Position numbers and translations under genes: made by a program
Source: Methylophilus sp. TWE2
GTDB lineage: Bacteria; Pseudomonadota; Gammaproteobacteria; Burkholderiales; Methylophilaceae
Direction: 5' to 3'
DNA length: 64,000 nt
NCBI RefSeq assembly: GCF_001183865.1
Contig: NZ_CP012020.1
Span: 1,979,839 to 2,043,838, forward strand
Notes under the pieces: model-generated
What the model was told of the DNA's origin: nothing
The model's database searches: none
What the model saw: the letters and a program-made list of their open reading frames with translations, nothing else
Shown: piece after piece, positions 35,696 to 46,300 of the stretch
How the letters are laid out: each line of letters begins with the position of its first letter
Numbering within the stretch: position 1 is the first letter of the stretch

Positions 35696-36352
35696 TTAAA
35701 ACACAAACATGGCATTCAAGCGCGGTGCAAAGCCCTCGCCCTGCCATGGATTGGTCACACCAAATTCAAGAAAATAGTTTTTGTTAATCAACCGCAATGC
35801 AGGGGTCACCTGCAAGCCAGGGTCATTGTTGCGCATGGTTTTGGCCTCAATCACAAACCATGGCTGCGTTTCGTTAAAGCCGGTTTCATAAAACGAAAAC
35901 CCGGCCTGAACGGCTGCAGTGTCATAGTTCATGTGAGGTGCCCGGATCATGCGGGCTTTGGCCAGGAAATACAGCCGGGTGGATTCGATATCAAACTGCA
36001 AGCTGGGTGTGTAGGCGAAGCCGTCATACTGGCCGCGCGCTTCGCCTATACTGCCATTGAACCAGATATTGGCTTGAGCGGCAGGCAGGTTCCAGCGTTT
36101 GATAATGCCGGTGTAATTGATGCCGGAAATCGTGGTTGCCCGCTCACCCTTGCCCGACATGCGCATCTGCTCGACGCCAATGGCATGCCCGAACGTGGGC
36201 GAATAGTTCAACATCCATTCCTGGTTATAGCGACCGATTTCGGTCATGAGCATGGCGCTGTCTTCAAACCCCATGAGTGCCGCCGCATGGACGGGCAACA
36301 TCATCTGGCTTAAAACAAAGGCGCCTGATGCAACGATGTGTTGCTTAAGCAT
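35696..36352 (-). CDS. Putative outer-membrane protein of the metal operon
   Basis: 218 residues. A signal peptide ends near LPVHAAA. The remainder is rich in alternating beta strands (RLYFLAKARMI, VQAGFSFYETGF, NYFLEFGVTNPW) and ends in phenylalanine (LNAMFVF), the usual signature of an outer-membrane barrel. Several methionines and histidines lie near the start (ALMGFEDSAMLMTEIG, MRMSG), which could bind copper. I cannot name the family. The ATG at 36352 has a perfect GGAGG site. It is gene two of a four-gene operon with a His/Cys-rich protein, an HMA protein and a MerT-like protein. Confidence 0.78.
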   Translation of the reverse strand: MLKQHIVASGAFVLSQMMLPVHAAALMGFEDSAMLMTEIGRYNQEWMLNYSPTFGHAIGVEQMRMSGKGERATTISGINYTGIIKRWNLPAAQANIWFNGSIGEARGQYDGFAYTPSLQFDIESTRLYFLAKARMIRAPHMNYDTAAVQAGFSFYETGFNETQPWFVIEAKTMRNNDPGLQVTPALRLINKNYFLEFGVTNPWQGEGFAPRLNAMFVF

Positions 36353-36403
36353 AAAGCCTCCATATTCAAACAAACAAAACGATGGACGGAATTGTCCTGA
36401 GTG

Positions 36404-36790
36404 TTAGCTGAATATGGGTGGCTTGATGGCGGGAGGATAGGTTTGACTATGCACAGGATCTGCTGCAAATAATGGTACAGCAGCAGATTGTGTCAGGATG
36501 GCAATACGCGGGAAAGCGTCTAAACGTGCGACGCCAGCACTCATCACGCAAAACCCGCACACCGTGCAAGCATGATGACTGGCAGGTGCATGATCGCCTG
36601 TTGAATCATGTCCGGCAGGGCCGTCAGCCTCAGTGCTGTGTGCAGCCATATGATGGCATGGCATTGCCTGTGTCTGGTCATTGGTCGCAATGACTTGTTC
36701 CGCCAATGCCATTTGCAATGACATGACGTTGGCGGCCATGACAAAGCATGGCAACCAGCAAATCAGGAACAAGCAGAGACGTTTACGCAT
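36404..36790 (-). CDS. His/Cys-rich secreted protein (DUF2946-like)
   Basis: 128 residues. A signal peptide or membrane anchor (LCLFLICWLPCFVMAANV) is followed by a His-rich segment (~45-75, with CHHMAAHS, GHDSTGDHAPASHH) and a Cys cluster ACTVCGFC. A hydrophobic-to-proline tail (PPAIKPPIFS) ends it. It resembles small DUF2946-type proteins found with copper genes. Its residues are well suited to bind a soft metal. It is the first gene of the metal operon and starts 53 bases after the greB stop. Confidence 0.78.
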   Translation of the reverse strand: MRKRLCLFLICWLPCFVMAANVMSLQMALAEQVIATNDQTQAMPCHHMAAHSTEADGPAGHDSTGDHAPASHHACTVCGFCVMSAGVARLDAFPRIAILTQSAAVPLFAADPVHSQTYPPAIKPPIFS

Positions 36791-36843
36791 ATACCGCTAA
36801 GATAAAGCCCGTCATCAATTAGTTCAAGCTTCTATGCAAGTTT

Positions 36844-37326
36844 TTACGCATAGCGGATATCGATGATTTCATATTCGGTTTCAGCCGCTGGTGTGATAAC
36901 GCGTATGGTATCGCCCAGATTCTTGCCCAATAAGGCTTTCGCCATCGGTGAAACCCAGGAAATATAACCTTGTGCCGGATCAAGCTCATCTTGCCCCACA
37001 ATGCGGATAGTCATTTCACTATCATCATTCAAATTGAAGAGCGTCACCCAGGCGCCAAAATAGACTTTTTCGGTATTGGTCTGCGTGTTGCTGTAAACAA
37101 TTTCAGCCGCATCCATGCGCTTGGTCAAAAAACGGATACGAGAGTCTATCTGGCGCAGGCGCTTTTTACCGTAAATATAATCGCCATTCTCACTACGGTC
37201 TCCATTACCGGCTGCCCAGCTCACGACGCGCACAACCTCTGGTCTATCCACTTTAATCAGGTACTGGAACTCCTTTTCAAGTGCAGCATACCCTTCAGGC
37301 GTAATGTAATTCTTTTGTTCAGCCAT
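36844..37326 (-). CDS. greB: Transcription elongation factor GreB
   Basis: 160 residues. It is a cleavage factor that enters the RNA polymerase secondary channel and rescues backtracked complexes. The N-terminal coiled-coil domain (~1-75) has the acidic tip GDRSENGDYIYGKKRLRQID. The C-terminal FKBP-like domain (~85-157) has DELDPAQGYISWVSPMAKAL, typical of GreB rather than GreA. Length is as expected. No unusual features. Confidence 0.96.
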   Translation of the reverse strand: MAEQKNYITPEGYAALEKEFQYLIKVDRPEVVRVVSWAAGNGDRSENGDYIYGKKRLRQIDSRIRFLTKRMDAAEIVYSNTQTNTEKVYFGAWVTLFNLNDDSEMTIRIVGQDELDPAQGYISWVSPMAKALLGKNLGDTIRVITPAAETEYEIIDIRYA

Positions 37327-37578
37327 TGCATCCTATATCCGTTTTGCACATACGCCCGTAGGCGTCTGCATTTATTTTGTGCATATCATACAACGTAAAC
37401 AGTCTTCACCGCGTCCGCTTTTTGCTCCTGAATGTCGCTATATGAATCTTTTGTGAAGCTTTTATTAAAACGCTTCATTTACTGGTTTATTTTACGTAAA
37501 TGGACTTGTACGCCACAAAGCGCGGCGTGCGGGCAACGCAATGTTGCTGGTTAACCAAGTATGATCCTGAGGAATTGC

Positions 37579-40104
37579 ATGAAGAAATCCATCGCTCATT
37601 TGAATGTAGGCACCCGTTTATTTTTAGGTTACGCGCTGCTTATCCTGTTTACTGCCTTTATTTTTGTCATCGCCTGGCGAGGCTTCAACCACATTCACCA
37701 GACCTGGCAGCATTTTGAAAATGTACAGCTGGTCAAAAGAACACAAATCGAAAATGCCAGCAAAGGCTTAGGCGATGCCATTCATCATTTTAAAAACTAT
37801 GTGCTACGTGGTGGACGAGAAGCCAGTAAATTTGAGCGTAGCATGGAGGATATTGAGCAAGCGATGTCAGCTTACAAAGCCACGGGAGAGCTAAATACCC
37901 AAGAGCAGGAAATTTTAGGCAATATTGCTTTGGCCTTGGGCACCTACCGCGATGCCATGAAACGTTGTGAAGCACTGAAAAATGATGGCATGAGCGTGAC
38001 CGAGATTGACGCCACGGTGAAAGGCGCAGACAAGCCGTTGAACCATTCATTGCGTTTGCTGATGGACATGAATATTGCCGGGGTAACCGAGGCTTCCAGC
38101 CAGTTTGCGTCCACCATCGCTCGTGCCAACAAACAAATTGAAACGGCTTTATTGGTGGCGGTCATCATGGCGATTGGTATTGCCTGGAAAATGACACGCT
38201 CGATTACCAACCCGCTCAAACAAGCGTTGAGCTTGTCGCAACATATTGCTAATGGTGAATTCATCACGCAAGACTCGCATACCAGCAACGACGAAACTGG
38301 CAAACTGCTGCGCGAAATGCACCGTATGCAATCTACCATCCAGCGCATTGTGGAGTCGCTTAATGAAATGTCAGCCCAGCATCGCGCCGGGATGATCGAT
38401 TACCGCATCGACAGCCAGCCGTTTCATGGTGCCTACCAGCAGCTCACTAAGGGTATTAACCAGATGGTAGAAGAGCATATCCTGGCACAAACCAAGTCGC
38501 TGCAGGTGGTGACGGCCTTTGGCCAGGGGGATTTTAACCAGCCACTAGAGACTTTCCCTGGCCAGCGTAGCTATATTAACCAGAGCATTGAGCAAGTACG
38601 CCAGAACTTCCAGCTACTCATGGAAGATGTGCACACTTTGTCGCAGGCAGCTAAACAGGGCCAACTCAATATTCGCGTGGATGTATCGCGTCATCAGGGT
38701 GAATTCAAACAGATTGTGGCTGGCTTTAACCAGACACTGGACGCCGTTGTCTCCCCACTGCAAACCACGGCACGCTACCTGGACCAGATGGCCGCAGGCA
38801 ATATTCCTACCCATATCGAAGAGCATTTTGTGGGTGACTTCAACCTGGTGCAAACCAGCCTGCAACATTGCACAGGGGCTATCCATCAACTGATTGCCGA
38901 TGTGCATCACCTGGCCTCAGCCGCCCAGCAAGGCCAACTGAATACGCGTGTCAATATTGAAGCCCACGCAGGTGACTTCCGCAAGATTATTCATGGTATC
39001 AACCAGACGCTGGATGCGGTGGTCTCACCTTTGCATGTGGCCGCAGATTGCGTCAAACGGATTGCGGCTGGCGATATCCCCGCGCCCATCCATAACCAAT
39101 ATCATGGCGACTTCAAGGTGCTGATCAACAACCTTAATACCTGCATTCTGGCTGTGAATCGCCTGGTGGAAGATACGCGCCAAATCGCGGATGAAGCACA
39201 GCAAGGCCAGTTATACAGCCTGGTGGATGTCACCGCCCACGCCGGTGATTTCAGGCAAGCCTTGCAAGGCTCGCATGATATTTTGCAGCGCATGGTCGCA
39301 CCGATACAAACCGTCAAGCAGGCGGCAGAAACTATTCATGTCGCTGCTGCGGAAATTGAAAAGGGCAACAATGATCTTTCACGTCGCACCGAAACCCAAG
39401 CCAACGCGCTGCAAGAAACCTCAGCGAACCTGGAAACCTTGACCAACAATATCCGCCAAACGGCTGAGCATGCCCAGCAGGCCAGCCTGCAAGCCAACCA
39501 AGCAAACCAGATGGCACTACAAGGCGGCGAAGCATTCAATGCCTTAACCACCACCATGCAAGGCATCAATGAAACCTCGGCCCAAATTGCCCAGATCACC
39601 AGCGTGATTGACAGCATTGCTTTCCAGACCAATATTCTGGCGCTAAATGCTGCGGTAGAAGCCGCCCGTGCCGGCGAAGAAGGCCGTGGCTTTGCCGTGG
39701 TGGCAGGTGAAGTACGCAACCTGGCACAACGCTCTGCCGCTTCGGCCAAAGAAATCAAGGAGCTTATCGCGGCATCCGTGAGCCAGACGAATGCCAGCGC
39801 CAAGCAAGTCAGCCAGGCTGGCCACACCATGCATGAAATCGTGCATGCCGTCCAGCAGGTTTCTAAAAGCATACAGGCTATTTCCGAGGCCTCAAGCCAG
39901 CAAAGTAGCGGCCTGGAGCAAATCTATGAATCCATGACCTCGATTGATGAAACCACACAGCAAAATGCTGCATTGGTGGAAGAAGCAGCTGCAGCGGCCG
40001 AGAGCATGCTGGAACAAGTGCACACCTTGGTTGAGTCAGTGAACCAGTTCAAGACTGAGGCACATGAGTCACATGTGCGTGATCATTTGCGCCTGATTGC
40101 ATAA
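37579..40104 (+). CDS. Methyl-accepting chemotaxis protein with poly-HAMP region
   Basis: 841 residues. TM1 lies at ~10-33, a helical periplasmic sensor at ~34-185, TM2 at ~188-205, then a membrane-proximal HAMP. A long region (~260-575) follows in which a ~91-residue unit recurs three times ([22 protein letters not shown] and [11 protein letters not shown], each followed by GEF or GDF and then a V(V/A)(S/A)P(L/I) turn). This is a poly-HAMP stack. The C-terminal signalling domain has the kinase-contact tip [20 protein letters not shown] near 683-702. The ATG at 37579 has GAGGAA upstream. No CheA/CheW pentapeptide or other che gene is nearby. The ligand is unknown; the extra HAMP units probably modulate signal gain. 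Confidence 0.93.
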   Translation: MKKSIAHLNVGTRLFLGYALLILFTAFIFVIAWRGFNHIHQTWQHFENVQLVKRTQIENASKGLGDAIHHFKNYVLRGGREASKFERSMEDIEQAMSAYKATGELNTQEQEILGNIALALGTYRDAMKRCEALKNDGMSVTEIDATVKGADKPLNHSLRLLMDMNIAGVTEASSQFASTIARANKQIETALLVAVIMAIGIAWKMTRSITNPLKQALSLSQHIANGEFITQDSHTSNDETGKLLREMHRMQSTIQRIVESLNEMSAQHRAGMIDYRIDSQPFHGAYQQLTKGINQMVEEHILAQTKSLQVVTAFGQGDFNQPLETFPGQRSYINQSIEQVRQNFQLLMEDVHTLSQAAKQGQLNIRVDVSRHQGEFKQIVAGFNQTLDAVVSPLQTTARYLDQMAAGNIPTHIEEHFVGDFNLVQTSLQHCTGAIHQLIADVHHLASAAQQGQLNTRVNIEAHAGDFRKIIHGINQTLDAVVSPLHVAADCVKRIAAGDIPAPIHNQYHGDFKVLINNLNTCILAVNRLVEDTRQIADEAQQGQLYSLVDVTAHAGDFRQALQGSHDILQRMVAPIQTVKQAAETIHVAAAEIEKGNNDLSRRTETQANALQETSANLETLTNNIRQTAEHAQQASLQANQANQMALQGGEAFNALTTTMQGINETSAQIAQITSVIDSIAFQTNILALNAAVEAARAGEEGRGFAVVAGEVRNLAQRSAASAKEIKELIAASVSQTNASAKQVSQAGHTMHEIVHAVQQVSKSIQAISEASSQQSSGLEQIYESMTSIDETTQQNAALVEEAAAAAESMLEQVHTLVESVNQFKTEAHESHVRDHLRLIA

Positions 40105-40115
40105 CGCTTCTACCC

Positions 40116-40149
40116 ATAAAAAATGCTCCTAAAAGGAGCATTTTTTATT
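40116..40149 (+). terminator. Bidirectional terminator after the chemoreceptor gene
   Basis: Stem AAAAAATGCTCC/GGAGCATTTTTT around a short loop, with flanking A and T runs. It serves both the chemoreceptor gene and the convergent small membrane-protein gene. Confidence 0.9.
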
Positions 40150-40158
40150 TAAACAACA

Positions 40159-40536
40159 TCAGTCTTCCTTGACTTCTTCGACATCATTCACAAAATGACT
40201 GGTCTCACCAAAACAGCTGGAGGGCACGCCTTTATGTTCTTCATAGTGCAGGCGAACACGCTCTCCGGATAATGCATTGATTTTCGGGATGACAGCGGGA
40301 TCGCGTACCGTGAAATAAAATTTTTCAGCCTGCGTGCCTGGCACGGTCACAAGCACTAGCTCTCCCTCCCAGGTTTTACATAGCCAGCCCTTGTGCGATA
40401 GTTTCTGCACATACCCCACACGCTCACCGTCAGAATAGATCCAGGTCAGGCTGCCCCAGGTATACAAGCTGAGCAGAGCAATAGGCAGCACGAGGATCAG
40501 GAACGTCCATTTTATAAATTTGGCAAAAGCCGACAT
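40159..40536 (-). CDS. Hypothetical single-pass membrane protein, 125 aa
   Basis: Not recognised by name. One N-terminal membrane helix (~8-30, FLILVLPIALLSLYTWG) anchors a small soluble, probably periplasmic domain with a TWEGELVLVTVPGTQ strand and two Cys (WLCKTWEG, PSSCFGET). The chosen ATG at 40536 has CGGAG upstream; a start 21 codons earlier lacks a ribosome site. It is divergent from the AddB-like gene. Similar conserved hypothetical proteins occur in many proteobacteria, but I cannot give a role. Confidence 0.75.
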   Translation of the reverse strand: MSAFAKFIKWTFLILVLPIALLSLYTWGSLTWIYSDGERVGYVQKLSHKGWLCKTWEGELVLVTVPGTQAEKFYFTVRDPAVIPKINALSGERVRLHYEEHKGVPSSCFGETSHFVNDVEEVKED

Positions 40537-40629
40537 GTCACTACTCCGTAAGTTTTTATCGTTTGTTGGTCGCATTATCTTATAAAATGTTGCGCTCAAG
40601 ATAATAATTGCTTCTGACTACTTTACCTC

Positions 40630-43368
40630 ATGACCAACCCTGTTGATTACCCTGAGCCTAGCACGGTGATTTTATGTGCATCGGCGCGCCTGGCTCAAGG
40701 CATCCGGCAATGGTTATCCTCAAGCTATCAGCAGCAAGGCCTTTCACAATGGCAAGCGCCACAGGTATTTCCATTACAGGACTGGCTTAACCAGCGCATA
40801 GAGCACGCGATCTTGAGCGGCCAGATTGACGTCGCCGAGGCACCACAGGGCATGCTTTCCGGCACACAGGAGGCCTTGTTGTGGGAACAAGCCATCCAGT
40901 ATACTTTACGCCAGCATGAAGCCCTGGACCTGTTCAATACTAATGGCCTGGCCAGCGCCGCCATGGAAGCCAACCGTTACCTGATTGAATGGAATATCAG
41001 CTTGGACATGGCCTCAGCGAACGAAGAAACACGCCAGTTTATGCAGTGGCGCCAGCAGTTCCAGGCGCTATGCAAACAAAGCGGATATCTGGAAAGTGTG
41101 CGTTATCAGAGCTGGCAGCTGGCACAATTGCGGCAACACAAGCTACCCCTGCCTGCCCGCATTCAACTGGCCGGTTTTGATCGCATTAACCCACATGTAC
41201 AGGCTTTTATCAATCTGCTGCAAACCACCGGTATAGAGGTAACCGCATTCAACAATGGCTCGCCGGCGCTCAGCCTCCAACGTATGGCATTTGCAGAACC
41301 CATGGACGAAATACGGGCCGCGGTTCACTGGGCGCAGCAACAATTAGTCGCCAATCCGCAAGCTAGGCTGGCCATCATTGTGCCGGAGCTGGATGCATTG
41401 CGCGACACCATGGCCAACTTGCTCGACGATACTTTTCATTCAGAAGCCCTACATCCTGCACACACGGAAACGCCGCGCTGCTATGAATTCTCACTGGGCT
41501 TGCCGCTTAACCGCTGGCCGCTGGTGAATAGCGCATTAAGTTTATTGCGGTTAGCGTTTCAATCAGCGCCCATGCCACAATCGGCGCTTTCATCGCTGCT
41601 GGCAGATATCTACTGGTCGCAAGCACTTCACGAAGCCGACGCCCGTGCTACGCTGGATGCCGAGATGCGTCGCCAGTTACCGTTACAGGTACATGCCTAT
41701 ACCTTTGCCCGCTTTGTCGCACGCAAGCAGCAGGATGAATACCCGATTTTGTGCCCTGCCCTGCATGCCGATTTAACAGCGTTGCTGAATCACGCAAAAC
41801 AGGCGCCACGCAAGCAATTACCTTCTGCCTGGGCCACCAGTTTCAACGCACTGCTGCAAGCCACACATTGGCCGGGCGAACGCAGCTTGTCCAGCCATGA
41901 GCATCAATGCCACATCAAGTTTAAAGATGTACTGACGCAATTCTCCACCCTGGATACCTGGCTGGGGGCTGTCGACGCCGTCAGCGCCCTGCACAGGTTG
42001 ACGCAATTGTGCCAGGCGCAGATTTTCCAGCCACAAACCGTCAGGCTGCCCAATATCACCGTCATGGGTATGCTGGAGGCCAGTGCGCAGCCGCTGGATG
42101 GTGTATGGATCATGGGCATGAACGACCATGTGTGGCCGCCACTATCTCGCACCAATGCGCTAATACCCGCCGAATTTCAGCGACAGGCAGGCACGCCCAA
42201 TGCCAGTAGCGAAGTGCAAATGGCGTTTGCCAGCCAGATTCACCAGCGACTGTTGCAATCTGCCAAACAGGTGATTTTTTCTTATGCCCGTCAGGAAGGC
42301 GACCGGCTGTTACGCATGAGCCCATTGGTACAGGCGATTCCAGAAACATCCGCCACGCCGCTCTCCGCCACGCTTGCTGAAACATTGGCGGGTAGTAACA
42401 CACAAGACTGGCAATGGCTGGAAGACCATCAGGCACCACCAGTACAAGAAGGCGAACATATCAGCGGCGGGACAGGTTTGCTCCGCGCCCAGGCGCTCTG
42501 TCCAGCCTGGGCGTTTTACCAATACCGTCTTAAGGCACGCAAACTGGAAACGCCGCACAATGGCCTGGATGCTATGCAACGCGGCGACCTTATTCACCGT
42601 GTGCTGGCGGCCTTCTGGACGCAACAGGCCACGCTGGACTGGCAAACTGTTGATGCAGAAAACTTGAAATCCAAACTCGACAACATTACTGCAGAGGTGA
42701 TTGCCGAATTTAACCAGGCATACGCACAACCATTCTCCGCCGTGTTTTGCCAACTGGAGGCCGAGCGCCTGAGTAAACTGGCACTGACCTGGCTATGGGA
42801 AGTCGAGCGTGAACGACCACAGGCATTTACCGTGACACTGGTCGAGCAAACCTTTAAACCGCTCATAGAAGGCATACAGGTCAAACTGGTGATAGACCGC
42901 GTGGACACGCTGGCCGATGGCCGCCTGGTTGTGGTGGATTACAAGACGGGCAGCATGCCAGACTTTAAAAACTGGGCTTCGGACAAAATCAGCGAACCCC
43001 AGTTACCCATTTACGCCGCTTTCCTGTTACAGGATGCAGAAATAGCCGCCGTCTGCTTTGCCAAACTGCGTCTGACCGATGGTGGGTTTGCCGGGGTGGC
43101 AGCCGAGGACGATATCGTGCCTGGCATTAAAGCCTTTAACCATGAGAAAAACACATTGTTTGATCGTGAGCGGTTCCCTTACTGGCCGTCTGTACTGTCA
43201 CACTGGCGCACGCAAATCACACGCACGGCACAGGCGCTCAAGGCGGGTGACGCTGCCGTGGTGTTTGAGTCTGAACAAGACCTCGGTTATTGCGATGTGC
43301 TGCCCCTGCTGCGTTTGCCCGAACGCCAGCTTCAGTTTGAACACCAGCAAACTGGAGGTGGCGTATGA
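40630..43368 (+). CDS. AddB-like PD-(D/E)XK nuclease/inactive helicase subunit
   Basis: 912 residues. The start TVILCASARLAQGIRQWLSS and the arrangement of blocks match the betaproteobacterial AddB-like repair protein group. The N-terminal part (~1-600) is a degenerate superfamily-1 helicase (GVWIMGMNDHVWPPLSRTNA is a recognisable late block). The C-terminal ~200 residues are a PD-(D/E)XK nuclease with LVVVDYKTGSMPDF and Gln-rich EPQLPIYAAF after it. It overlaps the AddA-like gene by four bases (ATGA). Together they should process double-strand breaks in place of RecBCD, loading RecA after Chi-like sites. RecBCD genes were not seen in this window. Confidence 0.88.
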   Translation: MTNPVDYPEPSTVILCASARLAQGIRQWLSSSYQQQGLSQWQAPQVFPLQDWLNQRIEHAILSGQIDVAEAPQGMLSGTQEALLWEQAIQYTLRQHEALDLFNTNGLASAAMEANRYLIEWNISLDMASANEETRQFMQWRQQFQALCKQSGYLESVRYQSWQLAQLRQHKLPLPARIQLAGFDRINPHVQAFINLLQTTGIEVTAFNNGSPALSLQRMAFAEPMDEIRAAVHWAQQQLVANPQARLAIIVPELDALRDTMANLLDDTFHSEALHPAHTETPRCYEFSLGLPLNRWPLVNSALSLLRLAFQSAPMPQSALSSLLADIYWSQALHEADARATLDAEMRRQLPLQVHAYTFARFVARKQQDEYPILCPALHADLTALLNHAKQAPRKQLPSAWATSFNALLQATHWPGERSLSSHEHQCHIKFKDVLTQFSTLDTWLGAVDAVSALHRLTQLCQAQIFQPQTVRLPNITVMGMLEASAQPLDGVWIMGMNDHVWPPLSRTNALIPAEFQRQAGTPNASSEVQMAFASQIHQRLLQSAKQVIFSYARQEGDRLLRMSPLVQAIPETSATPLSATLAETLAGSNTQDWQWLEDHQAPPVQEGEHISGGTGLLRAQALCPAWAFYQYRLKARKLETPHNGLDAMQRGDLIHRVLAAFWTQQATLDWQTVDAENLKSKLDNITAEVIAEFNQAYAQPFSAVFCQLEAERLSKLALTWLWEVERERPQAFTVTLVEQTFKPLIEGIQVKLVIDRVDTLADGRLVVVDYKTGSMPDFKNWASDKISEPQLPIYAAFLLQDAEIAAVCFAKLRLTDGGFAGVAAEDDIVPGIKAFNHEKNTLFDRERFPYWPSVLSHWRTQITRTAQALKAGDAAVVFESEQDLGYCDVLPLLRLPERQLQFEHQQTGGGV

Positions 43369-46300
43369 ATATGCCCGACACCGACTTCCAGCAAGCATTA
43401 GCGCTGGATGCAGCCAACCGTCAACGTGCGCTGGACGTCGAATCTTTTATTGTCGAAGCGCCAGCCGGTGCCGGTAAAACAGAATTACTGACCCAGCGCT
43501 TTCTCAAATTGCTGCAAACCGTGCAGGCGCCGGAAGAAATCATTGCCATCACCTTCACCAATAAAGCGGCTTCGGAAATGCGGGCACGCATTCTGGATAG
43601 CCTGCTGCTGGCCGCCGGTGGCGAACCGCCCGATGCGCCGCACAAGCAAATCACCTTTGCATTGGGTCAGCAGGCCTTGCAACGCTCGGCTGAATTGCAA
43701 TGGCACTTGCTGGAAAGCCCTGCCCGCCTGCGTATTTACACCATAGACTCGCTGTGTGCCAACCTGGCACGGCAAATGCCTTTGCTCAGCCGCTTTGGAA
43801 CACAACCCGCCGTGACCGAAGATGCCTGGGCCTATTACCGCGAAGCCGCCAACCTGGCGCTACAGACCATGGATGAAGAGTCCCTGGGCGAGCCAGTGAG
43901 ACGCGTATTGCGCTATATGGACAATGACCAGGCTAGGCTCGAAGGCCTGCTGATGTCCATGCTGGCTAAACGCGAACAATGGCTGCATCTGAGCCAGACT
44001 AATGACCAGGGCCAGGCACAAGCGGCCTTGATTTATCTGATTGAAAGCGAACTACAAGCTGCGCTCACCGCGTTACCCGCCCGACTGCAACAGGCGCTGA
44101 TGCCGATTGCGCGTTATGCGGCCAGCCAGTTGCCAGTAGACCATGCGTTGTCAGCATTGCTGGACTGGCAAATACCTTTTGCAGCCACCATAGACCATTT
44201 ACCAGGCTGGCGTGCACTGGCTGACTTGCTGTTGACCAGCAGTGGCGGCTTGCGCAAGCGGCTGGATAAAAACATGGGCCTACCGGCCACCGATGAGGCC
44301 AAGCCTTATAAAGAGGCATTGACCGAGATCCTGAACGGGCTGGCACAAGACAGTGATAGCGAACGCGCCCTTGCACGCATCCGCTTGTTACCGGCAGCGG
44401 ACAACGATGATGACGGCATGATCCAGGCCTTGAGCCAGCTGTTGAATATCGCTGCCGCGCAGTTGTGGCTGTGTTTTCAGGAACAGAACGAAGTCGACTT
44501 TGTCGAGATCGCACAGCGTGCGCTGAAGGCCTTGCAAGAGGGAGATGAGGCGACCGAGCTGGCCATGCGGCTGGATTACCGTATCCAGCATTTACTGGTC
44601 GACGAGTTTCAGGATACCAGCCCGATGCAGATTGACCTGCTCAAAGCGCTGACGCGTGGCTGGCAACCCGGCGATGGCCGCACCTTGTTTGCGGTCGGCG
44701 ACCCCATGCAGTCGATTTACCGTTTCCGCAAGGCCAATGTAGGCCTGTTCCTCAATGCGGCATCGCATGGCATCGGTGATATTGCACTGGCACCACTGAA
44801 ACTGTGGCGTAATAACCGCTCATGCCCGGCTGTAGTCGACTGGATCAACCAGACGTTTGCTGACATGTTGCCTGCAAACGATGCACCGCAGCAAGGTGCC
44901 ATTTCCTACAGGCCCTTTGTGGCCACGCGTGCCGAGTCTGACGGTGCAGGTGTTTTTGTGCACCCGCTGATTGCACCTGTGAATAATGAGGACGAAGAAC
45001 CAGCAGATCTCCGTCACCTCGAAGCGGAACAGATTATCCGCATCATCCAGCAGACACGTGCTGAAAAGCCGGACGCCACCATTGCCGTGCTGGTACGTGC
45101 GCGCAAGCATTTGCATGCACTGGTGACGGAAATGCGCAGGAATCATCGCGAGCTGAGCTTCCAGGCCGTTGAAATTGAAGAGCTGGCCAACCGCCAGATT
45201 GTGCAGGACCTGCTGACGCTCACGCATGCGCTGCATCAACGCGCCGACCGTGTGCACTGGCTGGCATTGCTGCGAGCCCCATGGTGTGGACTGACACTGG
45301 CCGACATGCATGCGCTCATTGGCCAGGACGGCCAGCGTAGTGTCCTCAGCCTGCTGGCTGACGAAGCCGTCCTAGCGCGTTTGAGCCAAGACGGCCAGGC
45401 CCGAGCACGTCATGTCCATGATGTCATGCAGAGTGCTCTGCACTGGCGGGGCCGCACATCCATCAGCCGCTGGGTGCATAACACCTGGCTACGCCTGGGC
45501 GGCGCGACTTGCCTGTGGAATGAAAATGATGTGCAAGATGTACAGGCCTTTTTTGGCCGCATCGCCGCGCTGGAACAACACGGCCAGTTCAGCCCGCAGG
45601 CACTGGCCGAGGATGTGCAAAAGTTGTACGCTGCTCCTGACGCAAAAGCCGATGCGAGCTTGCAGTTTATGACCATACACAAATCCAAAGGGCTGGAATT
45701 TGATACTGTCATCCTGCCTGGCCTGGATAGCAGCAACCCACCGGATGACGCCAAGCTGGTCATCTGGGAGGAAGTCTCTATGGAAGACGGCAATACCGAG
45801 CTTGTCGCGGCCCCTTTTGTGCCCACACCGCTCAAACGCCAGCAGGCCACTATCACCGCCTACGATTATTTAAATGACCTCGATAAAACACGAGCGTCGT
45901 ATGAAGATGCCCGTGTGTTGTATGTGGCTGCCACCCGCGCCGAACGGCAACTGCATTTACTCGGTGCCGCCAAATCAGACAAAAACGGTGAACCGCAAGC
46001 GCGTAAGAGCAGTTTCCTGCACCTGCTGTGGCCCGCCATCCAGCAATGGTTTACCAGCGAACACGATATCGTCAGCCGCTACCCGAGCGCACGACAAGAA
46101 GTCGATATCCGCCAGTTTGTGCCCAAACTGATTCGTTTACGAGAGGCCAGCACACCAGCCATGTTGCAGGTAACCAAACAAGAAATGCAGATAGCTTACC
46201 CAGCCGCAGCAGAAGACGAGAGTACCCACCGCCTGGAAGCCGATATCGGCACCCTCACCCATCTGTACTTGCAAGTGATTGCCGAACAAGGCCTGGCAGC

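Noticed and set aside
35438..36313. 291-codon open frame antisense to the HMA and outer-membrane protein genes
   Set aside because: It crosses two real genes with good ribosome sites and shows no recognisable protein features.
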